From CADCWK01 sp035944555 (GTDB lineage: Bacteria > Chloroflexota > Chloroflexia > Thermomicrobiales > UBA6265), in NCBI GenBank assembly GCA_035944555.1, contig DASZAY010000005.1, positions 1 to 64,000 on the forward strand: 64,000 nt of DNA, in the 5' to 3' direction. A program made the translations under genes and the position numbers. Below, piece by piece: positions 34,362-43,515 of this stretch. Within the stretch, counting starts at the first letter, position 1. Every line of letters starts with the position of its first letter. The notes under the pieces were generated by a model. It saw only the letters and a program-made list of their open reading frames with translations, had not been told where the DNA came from and did no database searches.

Positions 34362-36842
34362 AGCGCGCCCACCACTTCCGGGTCAGCTGGATCAGGGTCG
34401 CGCGGATTCGACCGCGACTCCTGGAACGCTTCGGACCGGGCTGTTCGCCCGGGAACCGACGCTGCTCCCCCGCTGTCCTGGCATCGAATGGATCTTCACC
34501 TTCATACCCCGGCCTCGATCGACTATCAGCAGCCGGACGTCTCCGCTCTCCAGATCCTGCAGGCCGCCGAGGCCAAGGGGCTGGATATCATCGCCTTCAC
34601 CGACCATAACTCGGTCCGTGGCTACGCCGACCTGTGGCGCGAGATCGAGGACCTCGAGCTCCTCGAATACCTCAAGCGGCTCCAGCCGGCCGAAGCCGAC
34701 CGGCTCAATGAGTATCGTCGCCTGCTCGCCAGGATCCTCGTCCTCCCCGGCTTCGAGTTCACCGCTACCTTCGGGTTCCACATCCTCGCCATCTTCCCGG
34801 AGAGCACCTCCGTCCGGCTGATGGAGCACCTCCTGCTCTCGCTTGGGGTAGCAGAGGATCGGATGGGCTCGGGCGAGGTCGGCGCGACGACCGACGTCCT
34901 CAAGGCTTACGAAATCCTCGACGAGCATGGCGCGCTGGTCCTTGGCGCCCACGTCAATTCCACGCATGGCATCGCCATGCAAGGGCTCCGCTTCGGCGGG
35001 CAGACCAAGATCGCCTACACCCAGGACGAGCACCTGCACGGCCTGGAGGTGACGGACCTGATGGTCGGCGGTGGCCGGCGATCGACCGCCCGCTTCTTCA
35101 ACGGGTCCAAGGCCGAGTACCCCCGCCGGATGCACTGCATCCAGGGATCGGACGCCCACCGCCTGACGACCGACCCGGTCCGCGAGACCAACCTCGGAAT
35201 CGGTGACCGCCCGACCGAGGTCGAGCTACCGGAGGTGTCGTTCCGCGCGCTCAAGGACCTGTTCCTCAGCGACGAGTTCGACCGCATCCGTGGCTATGAG
35301 GGCGAGTCCGCCGCGGTCCAGGAGTTCCGGGAGGACCGAGCCGAGGGCAACGGGCCGGAGCAGTCGTTCCACGAGAGTCTGTCGACCAAGAAGACCGGCG
35401 TCAGCCATATCCTGCGCGACATCGTTGCCTTCGCCAATGGCGACGGCGGTACGATCTACGTCGGCGCCAGCGCCTTCGAGAAGCGTCCACTGGTCGGCGT
35501 CGACGATGTCGACGAGGCCGTCGCTGAGTTGCGCGAGGGGCTGGCCTCCCAGGTCACGCCCGTTCCGGAGATCGATGTCGAGCCGTTCGAGGCCGACGAT
35601 AAGGATCTCCTGATCATCCGCGTCACGGCCGGGACGGAGAAGCCCTACGCGCTCGCGCCGGGCAACATCCTCGTCCGGGAGCTGGGCGAATCGGTCAACG
35701 CCTCCCGCGATCAGATCGTGACGATGGTCCGCGAGACGGCCCTCCGCGCCACCACCCCGGCTCCGGTCGAAGCGCCCCGGTCCGAACCGGCCCGGGCTGC
35801 CCGTCCGGCACCGGACGACGGGGAGCGCACCAGCCGGGATGGACGTGGGCGCCGGCGGGACAATACCCGGCACGACCCCCGTGCACCCGGTCGGGATGGC
35901 GGCCGCGACCGGTGGAACAACGCGGAAGAGCGGGCCGAGCCTGCCCGCAACGCCGCACCGGTCGAGTCTCGCGGAGACGGGCGGGACAACCGCCCCGCAC
36001 CCCGTGGTGACCGTCGGCAGAGCCGGTACGGCGAAGCGCCCCGCTACGACGACCGTGTCGAGCGAGCCGACCGGAGCGACCAAGGTGACCGGACTGATCG
36101 GCTCGGCCGGCGCGGGCCCTACCGCCGCAACGAGCAGTACCGCGACGATCGGCCGTCGGACGACGGCGACCAGGGTCGCCAGGCGCGGGACACCCGTTGG
36201 ACCGACACCGCACCGGAGTACGCCGATTCCCGGCAATACCCGTCCGACGCGAGCGACCAGGATCCCTACGCTCGCGCCCGCGATGAGCGTGCCCGGGCCA
36301 ACCGGGCCCAGTACGAGGAACCGCAGGGTCGGGACGACCGTCGTGACGATCGCCGTGGTGATCCGTACGACGACCGTGATGACGCCGGGTTTGCCCCGGT
36401 GCCGACCCGTGCCCCCTTCTCGCTGGCCGTCGCGCCGGACCTGGCCCCGGACGGCGGCGAGGAGGAGCACATCTCCGCTCCACCGGATCGTGACGCGCCG
36501 ACCAGCGGGGTCGAGATCCTTGCCTGGGCCGACATCCGGGGCATGCCCTACTTCACGGTCCATGACCTCCGCCACGAGGAGATCATCCGGAACGTCACCC
36601 CGGACACCGGTCGACGACTCTGGCGATACGCCATCGAGCAGTTCGACGACCTCGAGGCCGCACTGGCTGCTACCCGCTGGGATGGCGATTACGGCTTCGT
36701 CAAGAGTTACCGCCCACGTGGTGGCGAGCGCCGCTACAACATTGCTTACCGCGGCGGTGGTGACATCCGGGTGTTCTTCGGTGTATCCGACGAGGACCTG
36801 CCCGAAGGCTACCGCGCGGTGATCCCGGCCCGGACCCGGTAA
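34359..36842 (+). CDS. PHP phosphoesterase - AlbA_2 (schlafen-like) fusion protein
   Basis: 827 codons if the ATC start is used; 784 from ATG 34488. The PHP domain starts directly at DLHLHTPASIDYQ and keeps all its metal ligands (HxH; FTDHNSVRGY; GFEFTATFGFHILAIFP; GAHVNSTHG; GSDAHRL). The AlbA_2 domain follows with FANGDGGTIYVGASAFEKRPLVGVDDVDEAV and IRVTAGTEKPYALAPGNILVRELGESV. About 230 residues rich in Arg, Asp and Gly are disordered, then a 110-residue C-terminal domain (EILAWADIRGMPYFTVHDLRHEEIIRNVTPDTGRRLWRYAIEQF) ends the chain. PHP enzymes cleave phosphoesters; AlbA_2 binds ATP or nucleic acid. The combination looks like a nuclease or nucleotide-sensing protein but no function is known to me. 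A terminator follows. Confidence 0.82.
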   Translation: MSAPTTSGSAGSGSRGFDRDSWNASDRAVRPGTDAAPPLSWHRMDLHLHTPASIDYQQPDVSALQILQAAEAKGLDIIAFTDHNSVRGYADLWREIEDLELLEYLKRLQPAEADRLNEYRRLLARILVLPGFEFTATFGFHILAIFPESTSVRLMEHLLLSLGVAEDRMGSGEVGATTDVLKAYEILDEHGALVLGAHVNSTHGIAMQGLRFGGQTKIAYTQDEHLHGLEVTDLMVGGGRRSTARFFNGSKAEYPRRMHCIQGSDAHRLTTDPVRETNLGIGDRPTEVELPEVSFRALKDLFLSDEFDRIRGYEGESAAVQEFREDRAEGNGPEQSFHESLSTKKTGVSHILRDIVAFANGDGGTIYVGASAFEKRPLVGVDDVDEAVAELREGLASQVTPVPEIDVEPFEADDKDLLIIRVTAGTEKPYALAPGNILVRELGESVNASRDQIVTMVRETALRATTPAPVEAPRSEPARAARPAPDDGERTSRDGRGRRRDNTRHDPRAPGRDGGRDRWNNAEERAEPARNAAPVESRGDGRDNRPAPRGDRRQSRYGEAPRYDDRVERADRSDQGDRTDRLGRRGPYRRNEQYRDDRPSDDGDQGRQARDTRWTDTAPEYADSRQYPSDASDQDPYARARDERARANRAQYEEPQGRDDRRDDRRGDPYDDRDDAGFAPVPTRAPFSLAVAPDLAPDGGEEEHISAPPDRDAPTSGVEILAWADIRGMPYFTVHDLRHEEIIRNVTPDTGRRLWRYAIEQFDDLEAALAATRWDGDYGFVKSYRPRGGERRYNIAYRGGGDIRVFFGVSDEDLPEGYRAVIPARTR

Positions 36843-36870
36843 TTAACATCCGGAACCGCACGTCGGTCGA

Positions 36871-36911
36871 CCAGGAGGCCATCCCGTTCCGGGATGGGCC
36901 TCCTGGCTTTT
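36871..36911 (+). terminator. Rho-independent terminator of the PHP-AlbA gene
   Basis: CCAGGAGGCCATCCC at 36871-36885 pairs with GGGATGGGCCTCCTGG at 36891-36906 (one bulged G), followed by CTTTT (36907-36911). It lies 29 nt past the stop codon at 36842. This is one of the two hairpins in the window with a visible T-run. Confidence 0.85.
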
Positions 36912-37230
36912 CACGATGACCTGGTCAGCCAGCGCACGCCTGCCAACCATGACCTACAACTCAACGATCGTTGTCTCCATTCATCGTCCGTCGTGTCAGC
37001 ATCGGGGCTCCTCCGGTACGTCGTCGTTCGCTGGTCGTCACCTCGTCGACCATTGAAGAGGCCCGCCGCCGAGGCGACGGTCACCCGGCCCACGCTACAC
37101 CGCGTGCGTCGCCAATCCTGGCCGCACCCCTCACCCCTCCGCCATTCGATTGGGCCGTCCGGGCCGGTGGCGGTCATCGTGCTGCTCCGGGCATGGGTGA
37201 CGGGATTGGGCAGTGGTGGCGGAGGAGAGA
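36912..37230. other. Non-coding stretch between terminator and hydrolase gene
   Basis: About 320 bp. No open frame on either strand shows a ribosome-binding site or a recognisable protein; presumably holds the promoter of the hydrolase. Confidence 0.4.
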
Positions 37231-38106
37231 GTGTTCGAGGGATTCACCGAGGAACTGATCGACACCGGAGACGCCCGGATCATGACCCGGCGAGGCGGTG
37301 ATGGCCCGCCTGTCCTCCTGCTCCACGGGCATCCACGGACATCCGCGACGTGGCACCGCGTCGCGCCTCTGCTCGTTCATGCCGGACACACCGTCGTCTG
37401 CGCCGACCTGCGGGGCTACGGCCGATCCATCGGGCCCCTGCCGTCGCCGGATCATGCGGCGCACGCCAAGCGCGCGGTCGCCGGCGACATGATCCAGGTC
37501 ATGGCGCACCTCGGACACGAGCGGTTCGCCCTTGTCGGCCACGATCGCGGCAGCTACGTCGCGCTGCGCCTGGCGCTCGACGCACCGGAGCGGGTCCGCG
37601 CACTCGCCCTGCTGGATTGCATCCCGATCTCCGAGCATCTGGACCGGATGAGCGCCGAATTCGCGACGCGCTGGTGGCACTGGTTCTTCTTCGCCCAGCC
37701 TGAAATCCCCGAGCGCGTGATCACCACCGACCCGGACGCGTGGTACCGCGGCGATTCCGAGCGGATGGGCGCGGCCAACTACGCCGAGTGGCGCGCCGCG
37801 ACACGAAATCCAACGGTCATCCAGGCCATGCTCGAGGACTACCGGGCCGGCCTGACCATCGACGCCGACCACGAGCGCGCCGACCGTGCGGCGGGCCGGC
37901 GACTGACGATGCCACTACTGGTCCTCTGGTCGCTGCGTGATGACCTGGAGGACCTCTACGGCGACCCGCTCGTTATCTGGCGCGACTGGGCGACCGACGT
38001 GCGCGGTCACGGCATCGACTCAGGACACCACATGGCCGAGGAGGCACCCGGACCGCTCGCTGACGCCCTCATCAGGTTCTTCCGGGAGGTTGAGTCCAGG
38101 CGCTAA
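37231..38106 (+). CDS. Alpha/beta hydrolase, haloacetate dehalogenase-like
   Basis: 291 residues from the GTG at 37231, where GGAGGA ends 4 nt upstream and the N-terminus MFEGFTEELIDTGDA matches relatives; the earlier GTG at 37213 is less likely. Oxyanion HGHP, DLRGYGRS, and the nucleophile elbow GHDRGSYVALRLAL with Asp as nucleophile, plus the WWHWFFFAQP cap segment whose His-Trp binds the halide/fluoride in fluoroacetate dehalogenase. Catalytic His is in DSGHHMAEEAP. These features favour haloacetate (fluoroacetate) dehalogenase over ordinary esterases, but epoxide hydrolases share the Asp. Confidence 0.86.
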   Translation: MFEGFTEELIDTGDARIMTRRGGDGPPVLLLHGHPRTSATWHRVAPLLVHAGHTVVCADLRGYGRSIGPLPSPDHAAHAKRAVAGDMIQVMAHLGHERFALVGHDRGSYVALRLALDAPERVRALALLDCIPISEHLDRMSAEFATRWWHWFFFAQPEIPERVITTDPDAWYRGDSERMGAANYAEWRAATRNPTVIQAMLEDYRAGLTIDADHERADRAAGRRLTMPLLVLWSLRDDLEDLYGDPLVIWRDWATDVRGHGIDSGHHMAEEAPGPLADALIRFFREVESRR

Positions 38107-38173
38107 CTTCATCCCGCGAACTCATCGCCTGTATATCCAGCAGACGAACTCCAGCGCCAACCGGATTGCCCCG

Positions 38174-38584
38174 TCATGACTCGCCACGCCGGAGCCGGGC
38201 CGATGTCGCGATGACGACGCGGATCTTCGGACCGTCCCCGGTCGCGGCGAGCAGGTAGCGGTAGCCGTCTTCGGCCCGGCTGTTGCCGTCCCGGTCGGTG
38301 TAGTCCCAGTGGACGTCCACACTGGCGACCCCGTCCGAGAGCCGCTCGATCGCGACGACATCGGGCACGGCGCCGACGAGTCCCTGCTCGGCATACCGCT
38401 CGGCGCTGCCATCGAACGCCGCAGCGACCTCGGCCACGTCGGCGATCGCCGTGCTGCGGCCGTCACCGACGATCAGTCCCGGCGCGACGTAGCAGGCCGC
38501 GATAGTCTCGGGTCGGCCGCTGGTGAGGGTCGCGCCGTAGTGCGAGAAGAAGTCACGGATCGCCGCGTCCGCAAGGGTGTCCAT
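38174..38584 (-). CDS. SnoaL/NTF2-like protein
   Basis: 136 residues from ATG 38582-38584 with GGAGGG upstream. The NTF2-like cone fold is suggested by IRDFFSHYGATLTSGRPETIAACYVAPGLIVGDG, then DVAEVAAAFDGSAERYAEQG, VVAIERLSDGVASVDVHWDYTDRDGN, and YRYLLAATGDGPKIRVVIATS. Members are small binding proteins or enzymes such as polyketide cyclases; none of the catalytic residues can be assigned. Located 56 nt after the transglutaminase-like gene on the same strand, so possibly co-transcribed. Confidence 0.78.
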   Translation of the reverse strand: MDTLADAAIRDFFSHYGATLTSGRPETIAACYVAPGLIVGDGRSTAIADVAEVAAAFDGSAERYAEQGLVGAVPDVVAIERLSDGVASVDVHWDYTDRDGNSRAEDGYRYLLAATGDGPKIRVVIATSARLRRGES

Positions 38585-38640
38585 TGCCGCCCTCCCTGCT
38601 CCCACCATCGCATGCCTCCGGCCAGTGCCGCGGTGTGACG

Positions 38641-39561
38641 TCACCCCCGCAGCGAGACGAGGAGCGGTTGGCCCAAGCGTGCCGGAGTCCACGACTGGAC
38701 GACGGCCGGCACCCCGAGTGACTCGTGCGCCACCCAGCGATCGACCGTTCGCCGATCGGGTCCATGCCCGTCGGGCCCATCTGCGAGGTCGGCGGCCAGC
38801 GCATCGAGGAGGTCCATCTGCTCAGGGCCGTGGACCGCATCCACGCCGCCCAGTCCCCACGTGTCCCAGAGCACGGAATCGCGCCGGTCCAGCGCCGCCA
38901 GGTCAGCCAGCAGGTTATGGATCAGGTACGGCCAGCCACGGAGGAACGGCTCCGGACGGGAAGGATCGACGCCGAATGTCTCCGGGTCCGCCGCCCCCGA
39001 CCGGCACCGCTGCCAGGCCTCCGGCGCGACGAGGAAGCGGTCCCGTGGGATATCCAGCACATCGATCAGCAGCCCATCGGACGGGTCGATGTAGCCGGTC
39101 GCCAGGTTGGCATCGACGAGCCGCCAGCGCCCGGTCTCAGGGTCGTAGATCTCGGCAACGACGTGGTCGGCCGCCCAGCCCGGCATCAGGTACGTCGCGG
39201 ACCCGACGCGGCTGCGCGCGGCGATCCTCCGCTGCCGCGCCATCGCGACCAGCAGGAGGGAGAAGTCCCGGCAGCAGCCGATCATGCGCTGGGCGGGTGT
39301 GCGCGGCGTCCCGAGCGGCCTGTCGTCGAGCGAGCGCAGCAACGCGAACATGTCCTCGGCGTAACGGGTATCTACCTCGCTGATCCGGCCGTCGTCGATC
39401 CCGTACTGCTCGAACTGGTCGCGCTGGAAGTAGTGGAAGACCAGCTGGTTGGCCGCGCGGTGCAGCGTCGCGAGATCGGTGGGTAGCGCGTCGATCCACC
39501 CGGCATGGTTGCCTGGATCACTCAGGCGCGAATGACTGCGATAGCGGGCGAGATCGTCCAT
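38641..39561 (-). CDS. Transglutaminase-like domain protein
   Basis: 306 residues, no signal peptide. The Cys-His-Asp triad is visible: CCRDFSLLLVAMARQRRIAARSRVGSATYLMPG (Cys), DHVVAEIYDPETGRWRLVDAN (His, then Asp). This is the bacterial transglutaminase-like core (PF01841), whose members act as peptidases or amidases more than crosslinkers. The C-terminal third (LIHNLLADLAALDRRDSVLWDTWGLGG) is helical and shared by similar actinobacterial-type proteins. Substrate unknown. Confidence 0.88.
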   Translation of the reverse strand: MDDLARYRSHSRLSDPGNHAGWIDALPTDLATLHRAANQLVFHYFQRDQFEQYGIDDGRISEVDTRYAEDMFALLRSLDDRPLGTPRTPAQRMIGCCRDFSLLLVAMARQRRIAARSRVGSATYLMPGWAADHVVAEIYDPETGRWRLVDANLATGYIDPSDGLLIDVLDIPRDRFLVAPEAWQRCRSGAADPETFGVDPSRPEPFLRGWPYLIHNLLADLAALDRRDSVLWDTWGLGGVDAVHGPEQMDLLDALAADLADGPDGHGPDRRTVDRWVAHESLGVPAVVQSWTPARLGQPLLVSLRG

Positions 39562-39678
39562 CGGTGCTCCCCTGTCCCTTCACCTTGGCCAGATCCATCC
39601 CGTCCACATCGCAGGTCCATGGCGACGCGGGTCCGGCAGGTTCCCAGCGTACGGGTGGCCCCGAGGGCCGGGTCAAGA

Positions 39679-39712
39679 CCGCGAGGTCGACCCGTTCGGA
39701 TCGGCCTCGCGG
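39679..39712. terminator. 15-bp hairpin terminator of the ABC exporter operon
   Basis: 39679-39693 pairs with 39698-39712 around GTTC with one wobble and one mismatch. It lies 44 nt past the minus-strand stop codon at 39756 and before the next minus-strand gene starting at 39561. Confidence 0.6.
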
Positions 39713-39755
39713 CGCGGAGGTATCAGGTCCGGGGTAACAGCGGCCCGTCCGGGAA

Positions 39756-41618
39756 TCAGCTTCCGGCGGGCGCCAGCTCGCGCTCTTCCAGCTGCCGCTC
39801 CGCTTCCGCCGCCTGTCCGGGACGGTAGTCTGGGCTCTGGTGGCGGAAGTAGGTGTTGAACAGGTGGGCGTAGTGGCCACCGCCCTGGAGCAACCCGCGG
39901 TGCGTCCCGTCCTCGATGATCCGCCCGTGATCCAGCACGATGATCCGGTCGGCTTCCTGGATGGTCGACAGGCGGTGAGCGATGACGATCGCCGTCCGTC
40001 CCTCCAGCGCCACATCCAGCGCTTCCTGGATCTGGGCCTCCGTCAGCGGGTCGACCGACGCCGTCGCCTCATCGAGGATCACGATCGCCGGGTCCTGCAT
40101 GAGCAGGCGAGCCAGCGCGACCAACTGCCGCTGCCCGAGCGACAGCGACTTGCCCTCCTCCCCGACATCCGTCGCAATCCCGTCCGGCAGCACGTCCAGC
40201 CACTCGCCACCGGCGATCCGCTTCGCGACGGCCAGGACGTCCTCATCGGTCGCGTCGGGCCGCCCGTAGCGGATGTTGTCGGCGACGGTGCCGCTGAACA
40301 GGAACGGCACCTGGGTGACGACGCCAAGCCGCTGGCGATAGGACTCCAGGTTGAACTCGCGGACATCGTGGCCGTCGATCAGCATCCGACCGCCCTGGAA
40401 CTCGTAGTAGCGGGCGATCAGCTTGCCGATCGAGGACTTGCCGGCGCCGGTGTGGCCGACGAAGGCGACCGTCTGCCCGGCGGGGATCGTGAACGAGAGA
40501 CCGTCGAAGACCGTCTCCTGATCGCTGTAGCGGAAGACGAGGTTGTCGAAGGTGATCTCGCCCCGCAGCGCCGGGACCGGGCGATCACCGGTCTGCTGGA
40601 CGGCCGGCTCGGCGTCGATCAGAGCGAAGACGCGCTCGCTGGCGGCAAGGCCGAGCTGAAACTGGCTCCAGAACGAGGCAATGCTGGTGATCGGTCCCCA
40701 GAAGATGGCGACAGCCTGGATGAACAGGTACCACTCGCCGTACGAGATCTCGCCGTCCAGCACGCGGTCGCCGCCGACCAGCAGGATCGCGAGCGTGCCC
40801 AGGCCGGAGATCGTGATCAGGATCGGAAAGATGCTCGTGAAGACGAACCCCTCCCGCAGGTTGATCCGGTACGACTGCTCGTTGGCTTCGGTGAACTCGG
40901 CGTAGAGGGCTCGCTCGCGCCGGAACGCCTTGGCGACACTGATCCCGGTCATCGATTCCTGGACCATGCTGTTCAGCCGCGCCGTCGAGCGCTGGGCCTG
41001 CTGGATGGTCCGGCGGGCGATCCGGCGGAATGCCAGCGCCGCCACGGCAACCAGGGGCGTGATCGACAGCGCGATCGCCCCGAGCAGCGGGTTGACCCAG
41101 ATCAGCAGCCCGGCCAGGACCAGCACCATCAGGACCTGCGACATCAGGTCCAGGGTCAGGGTCGCGACCGATGCGAAGCTCTGGGTATCCGATGTGACAC
41201 GCGAGACGATCTTGCCGGACGGGTACTGGTCGAAGAAGCTCATGTCGCGCTTCATCACCGCCCGGAACCCGTCCTTGCGGATCGCGAGGATGACGTCGCC
41301 GACGACGCGGGCGCTCAGCCACTGGCGGCAGAAGTTGAGGACCCAGACCAGGATCCCGCTGGCGAAGAGCGCCGCGACGATCGGCACGACGTCGGAGAAC
41401 GCGACGGCGCTGCCATCCTCGCCCAGCCGGTCGATCACCGACGAGATCAGGAACGGGATGACCGCGCCGAGGACCGACGCGCTGAAGGCGAGCAGCGCCA
41501 CGACGAGCATGGTCTTCCGGTGATCACGGAAGTAGGTGACGATCCGGCCGACGAGGTCCTTGTCTGAGTATTTGCGGTCGTAGTCTTCGGCTTCGAGCCC
41601 ATCCATGAAGAAGCCCAT
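39756..41618 (-). CDS. ABC exporter half-transporter B (consensus Walker B, degenerate signature)
   Basis: 620 residues; ATG with GGGGAGGTGAG upstream. Six TM helices (about 30-345), then a nucleotide-binding domain: Walker A GHTGAGKSS, Q-loop TQVPFLFSG, signature LSLGQRQLVAL (G replaced: LSLGQ not LSGGQ), Walker B AIVILDEATASVD with the catalytic Glu, and the switch His in IAHRLST. Pairs with the upstream half-transporter (70-nt gap) as a heterodimeric exporter of the type TmrAB/BmrCD; substrate probably a drug or lipid. The degenerate signature would act with the degenerate Walker B of the partner. Confidence 0.94.
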   Translation of the reverse strand: MGFFMDGLEAEDYDRKYSDKDLVGRIVTYFRDHRKTMLVVALLAFSASVLGAVIPFLISSVIDRLGEDGSAVAFSDVVPIVAALFASGILVWVLNFCRQWLSARVVGDVILAIRKDGFRAVMKRDMSFFDQYPSGKIVSRVTSDTQSFASVATLTLDLMSQVLMVLVLAGLLIWVNPLLGAIALSITPLVAVAALAFRRIARRTIQQAQRSTARLNSMVQESMTGISVAKAFRRERALYAEFTEANEQSYRINLREGFVFTSIFPILITISGLGTLAILLVGGDRVLDGEISYGEWYLFIQAVAIFWGPITSIASFWSQFQLGLAASERVFALIDAEPAVQQTGDRPVPALRGEITFDNLVFRYSDQETVFDGLSFTIPAGQTVAFVGHTGAGKSSIGKLIARYYEFQGGRMLIDGHDVREFNLESYRQRLGVVTQVPFLFSGTVADNIRYGRPDATDEDVLAVAKRIAGGEWLDVLPDGIATDVGEEGKSLSLGQRQLVALARLLMQDPAIVILDEATASVDPLTEAQIQEALDVALEGRTAIVIAHRLSTIQEADRIIVLDHGRIIEDGTHRGLLQGGGHYAHLFNTYFRHQSPDYRPGQAAEAERQLEERELAPAGS

Positions 41619-41688
41619 GGTGGCTCACCTCCCCTGTAGTTGATCGTCGTGCCGAGTCCGGGACGTTGGTCACGAACCGTCTCGACGA

Positions 41689-43515
41689 CTACGCCGCCGA
41701 ATCGTAGCGGCTGAAGATGCGGGTGTAGATCGCGCAGCGGCCCATGAGTTCATCATGCGAGCCCTGGTCGACCAGCCGCCCGCCATCGAGGACGAGGATC
41801 CGGTCAGCCCAGCGGATCTGCGACAGCCGGTGGGTGATCATCAGCGTGGTCCGGCCGTGCTGGACCTTCTGAAGCGCCAGCTGGATCTCGTCCTCGGTCG
41901 CGCTGTCGATGGCGCTGGTCGCATCGTCGAGGATCAGGATCCGCGGGTCCGTCAGCAGCGCCCGGGCGATCGCCAGTCGCTGCCGCTGCCCACCGGACAG
42001 CGACACGCCACGCTCGCCGGTCTCCGTGTCGTAGCCGTCCTTGAACTGCCTGATGAACCCATCGGCCTGGGCGCCACGGGCCGCCTCGATGATGTCCTCC
42101 TCGGTCGTGCCCGGGGGCGCTCCGAACGCGATGTTGTCCCGGATGCTGCGGGAGAACAGGAAGATGTCCTGCTCGATCGCGCCGATCTGTGACCGGAGGG
42201 AGTCGAGATTCCACTCCCGGACATCGACCCCGTCGATCAGGATCCGCCCCTCTGTGACGTCGTAGGTCCGGTTGACGAGCTTGGTCAGGGTCGACTTGCC
42301 GGAGCCGGTCTGCCCGACGATGGCGACCGTCTGGCCAGGCTGGATCGTGAAGGACAGGTCCTCCAGCACGGGCCGGCCACCGTAGCCGAACGTGACCCCC
42401 TCGAAGGTGATCTCGCCCTCGACGCGGGCGGCATGGCCATCGACCCGCTCATCGAGCTCGGTGTCGGTCTGGATGATCTCGATGATGCGGCGGACGCCGG
42501 CGAAGCCCTGCTGGACCATGCTGATCGTCCAGATCGAGATCTCGGCCGGGAACCGGTAGGTCAGCATCAGGCCGAGAAAGGCGACCAGGCCGCCGGACGA
42601 AATCTCCCCTTCCGAGAACAGCCAGAACGCCTGCGCCGCGCCGATCGCCGTCGCGACCGCGAGGATCAGCAGCGGGTAGTACCGCGCCTGGAGCTGGCCG
42701 ATCGCGACGGCAACGTTTCGGACGTCGGTGGCGCCCCGGAAGAACTTGCGCTCCTCCTGCCGCTCCTGCGCCGACGCCTTGACGGTCTCGATCCCGGAGA
42801 CGGCCTCGTTCAGGGTCGCGTTGGTGCGGCCGAACACCTCGCGCTCCTGGATGACCAGCGGATTGAGCTGTCGCGCGTAGATAGCCAGCGTGATCCCGCC
42901 GAAGACGATGAAAAGCCCCGGCCCGAGCAGGAGCTCCGGGTTGATGAAGGCGATGGCCGCCGTCGCGAAGATCAAAGTCATGATGTTGTCGAGAAAGATC
43001 GAGGCGCCGGGGTCGTAGATGTTCCAGAAGGTCCGGATATCGTTGGTGCTCCGGGCCATCAGGTCGCCGATGCGCTGCTGGTTGTGGAACGTCTGGCTCT
43101 TACCCAGCAGCGATACGGTCAGCTCGGCCCGGGCCTCCTTCTGGACCCGCGCTCCCAGCACGCTGAACGAATAGGCTCCAACCACATCGGCCAGGTTGCC
43201 GGCTACTCCGACGACGAGCAGCAGCATGGCGATGCGGAACAGCCCCTCGAAGGAGCCGCCCGATGTCACTTCCTCGAAGGCGAGACCGATGATGATCGGC
43301 GTCCCGACGTTACGGGCCGTGGTCAGGATCACGCCGGTGACGGCAAGGAACAGCACCCACGGCGAGTGCCGGTTGTGCGACCACAGCCAGCGCAGGGTGC
43401 TGCGGTAGTCGTAGGGCGGCACGCCCTCGACGCGGAACTCCGCCAGGCGCTCCGGGGCCGCCGCTCCCGGCGGGGCAATACGCCGGGACTCATCGGCGAC
43501 AGACGATCTGATCAT
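41689..43515 (-). CDS. ABC exporter half-transporter A (degenerate Walker B, consensus signature)
   Basis: 608 residues; ATG with AAGGAG 6 nt upstream. TM domain (about 40-340) with a cytosolic N-terminal extension, then the nucleotide-binding domain: Walker A GQTGSGKST, Q-loop IEQDIFLFSR, canonical signature LSGGQRQRLAI, but Walker B RILILDDATSAID, where Asp replaces the catalytic Glu; the switch His is in ITHRLSQ. First gene of the two-gene exporter operon; an inverted repeat lies 59-82 nt upstream. Together with the downstream subunit it forms one hydrolytic and one degenerate ATP site. Confidence 0.94.
   Translation of the reverse strand: MIRSSVADESRRIAPPGAAAPERLAEFRVEGVPPYDYRSTLRWLWSHNRHSPWVLFLAVTGVILTTARNVGTPIIIGLAFEEVTSGGSFEGLFRIAMLLLVVGVAGNLADVVGAYSFSVLGARVQKEARAELTVSLLGKSQTFHNQQRIGDLMARSTNDIRTFWNIYDPGASIFLDNIMTLIFATAAIAFINPELLLGPGLFIVFGGITLAIYARQLNPLVIQEREVFGRTNATLNEAVSGIETVKASAQERQEERKFFRGATDVRNVAVAIGQLQARYYPLLILAVATAIGAAQAFWLFSEGEISSGGLVAFLGLMLTYRFPAEISIWTISMVQQGFAGVRRIIEIIQTDTELDERVDGHAARVEGEITFEGVTFGYGGRPVLEDLSFTIQPGQTVAIVGQTGSGKSTLTKLVNRTYDVTEGRILIDGVDVREWNLDSLRSQIGAIEQDIFLFSRSIRDNIAFGAPPGTTEEDIIEAARGAQADGFIRQFKDGYDTETGERGVSLSGGQRQRLAIARALLTDPRILILDDATSAIDSATEDEIQLALQKVQHGRTTLMITHRLSQIRWADRILVLDGGRLVDQGSHDELMGRCAIYTRIFSRYDSAA

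Noticed and set aside
35226..36575. Long minus-strand frame and a repeat-like Arg/Asp/Gly stretch in the PHP-AlbA gene
   Set aside because: The antisense frame has no motif. The low-complexity region shows no regular DNA repeat unit; it is a disordered linker with biased composition.
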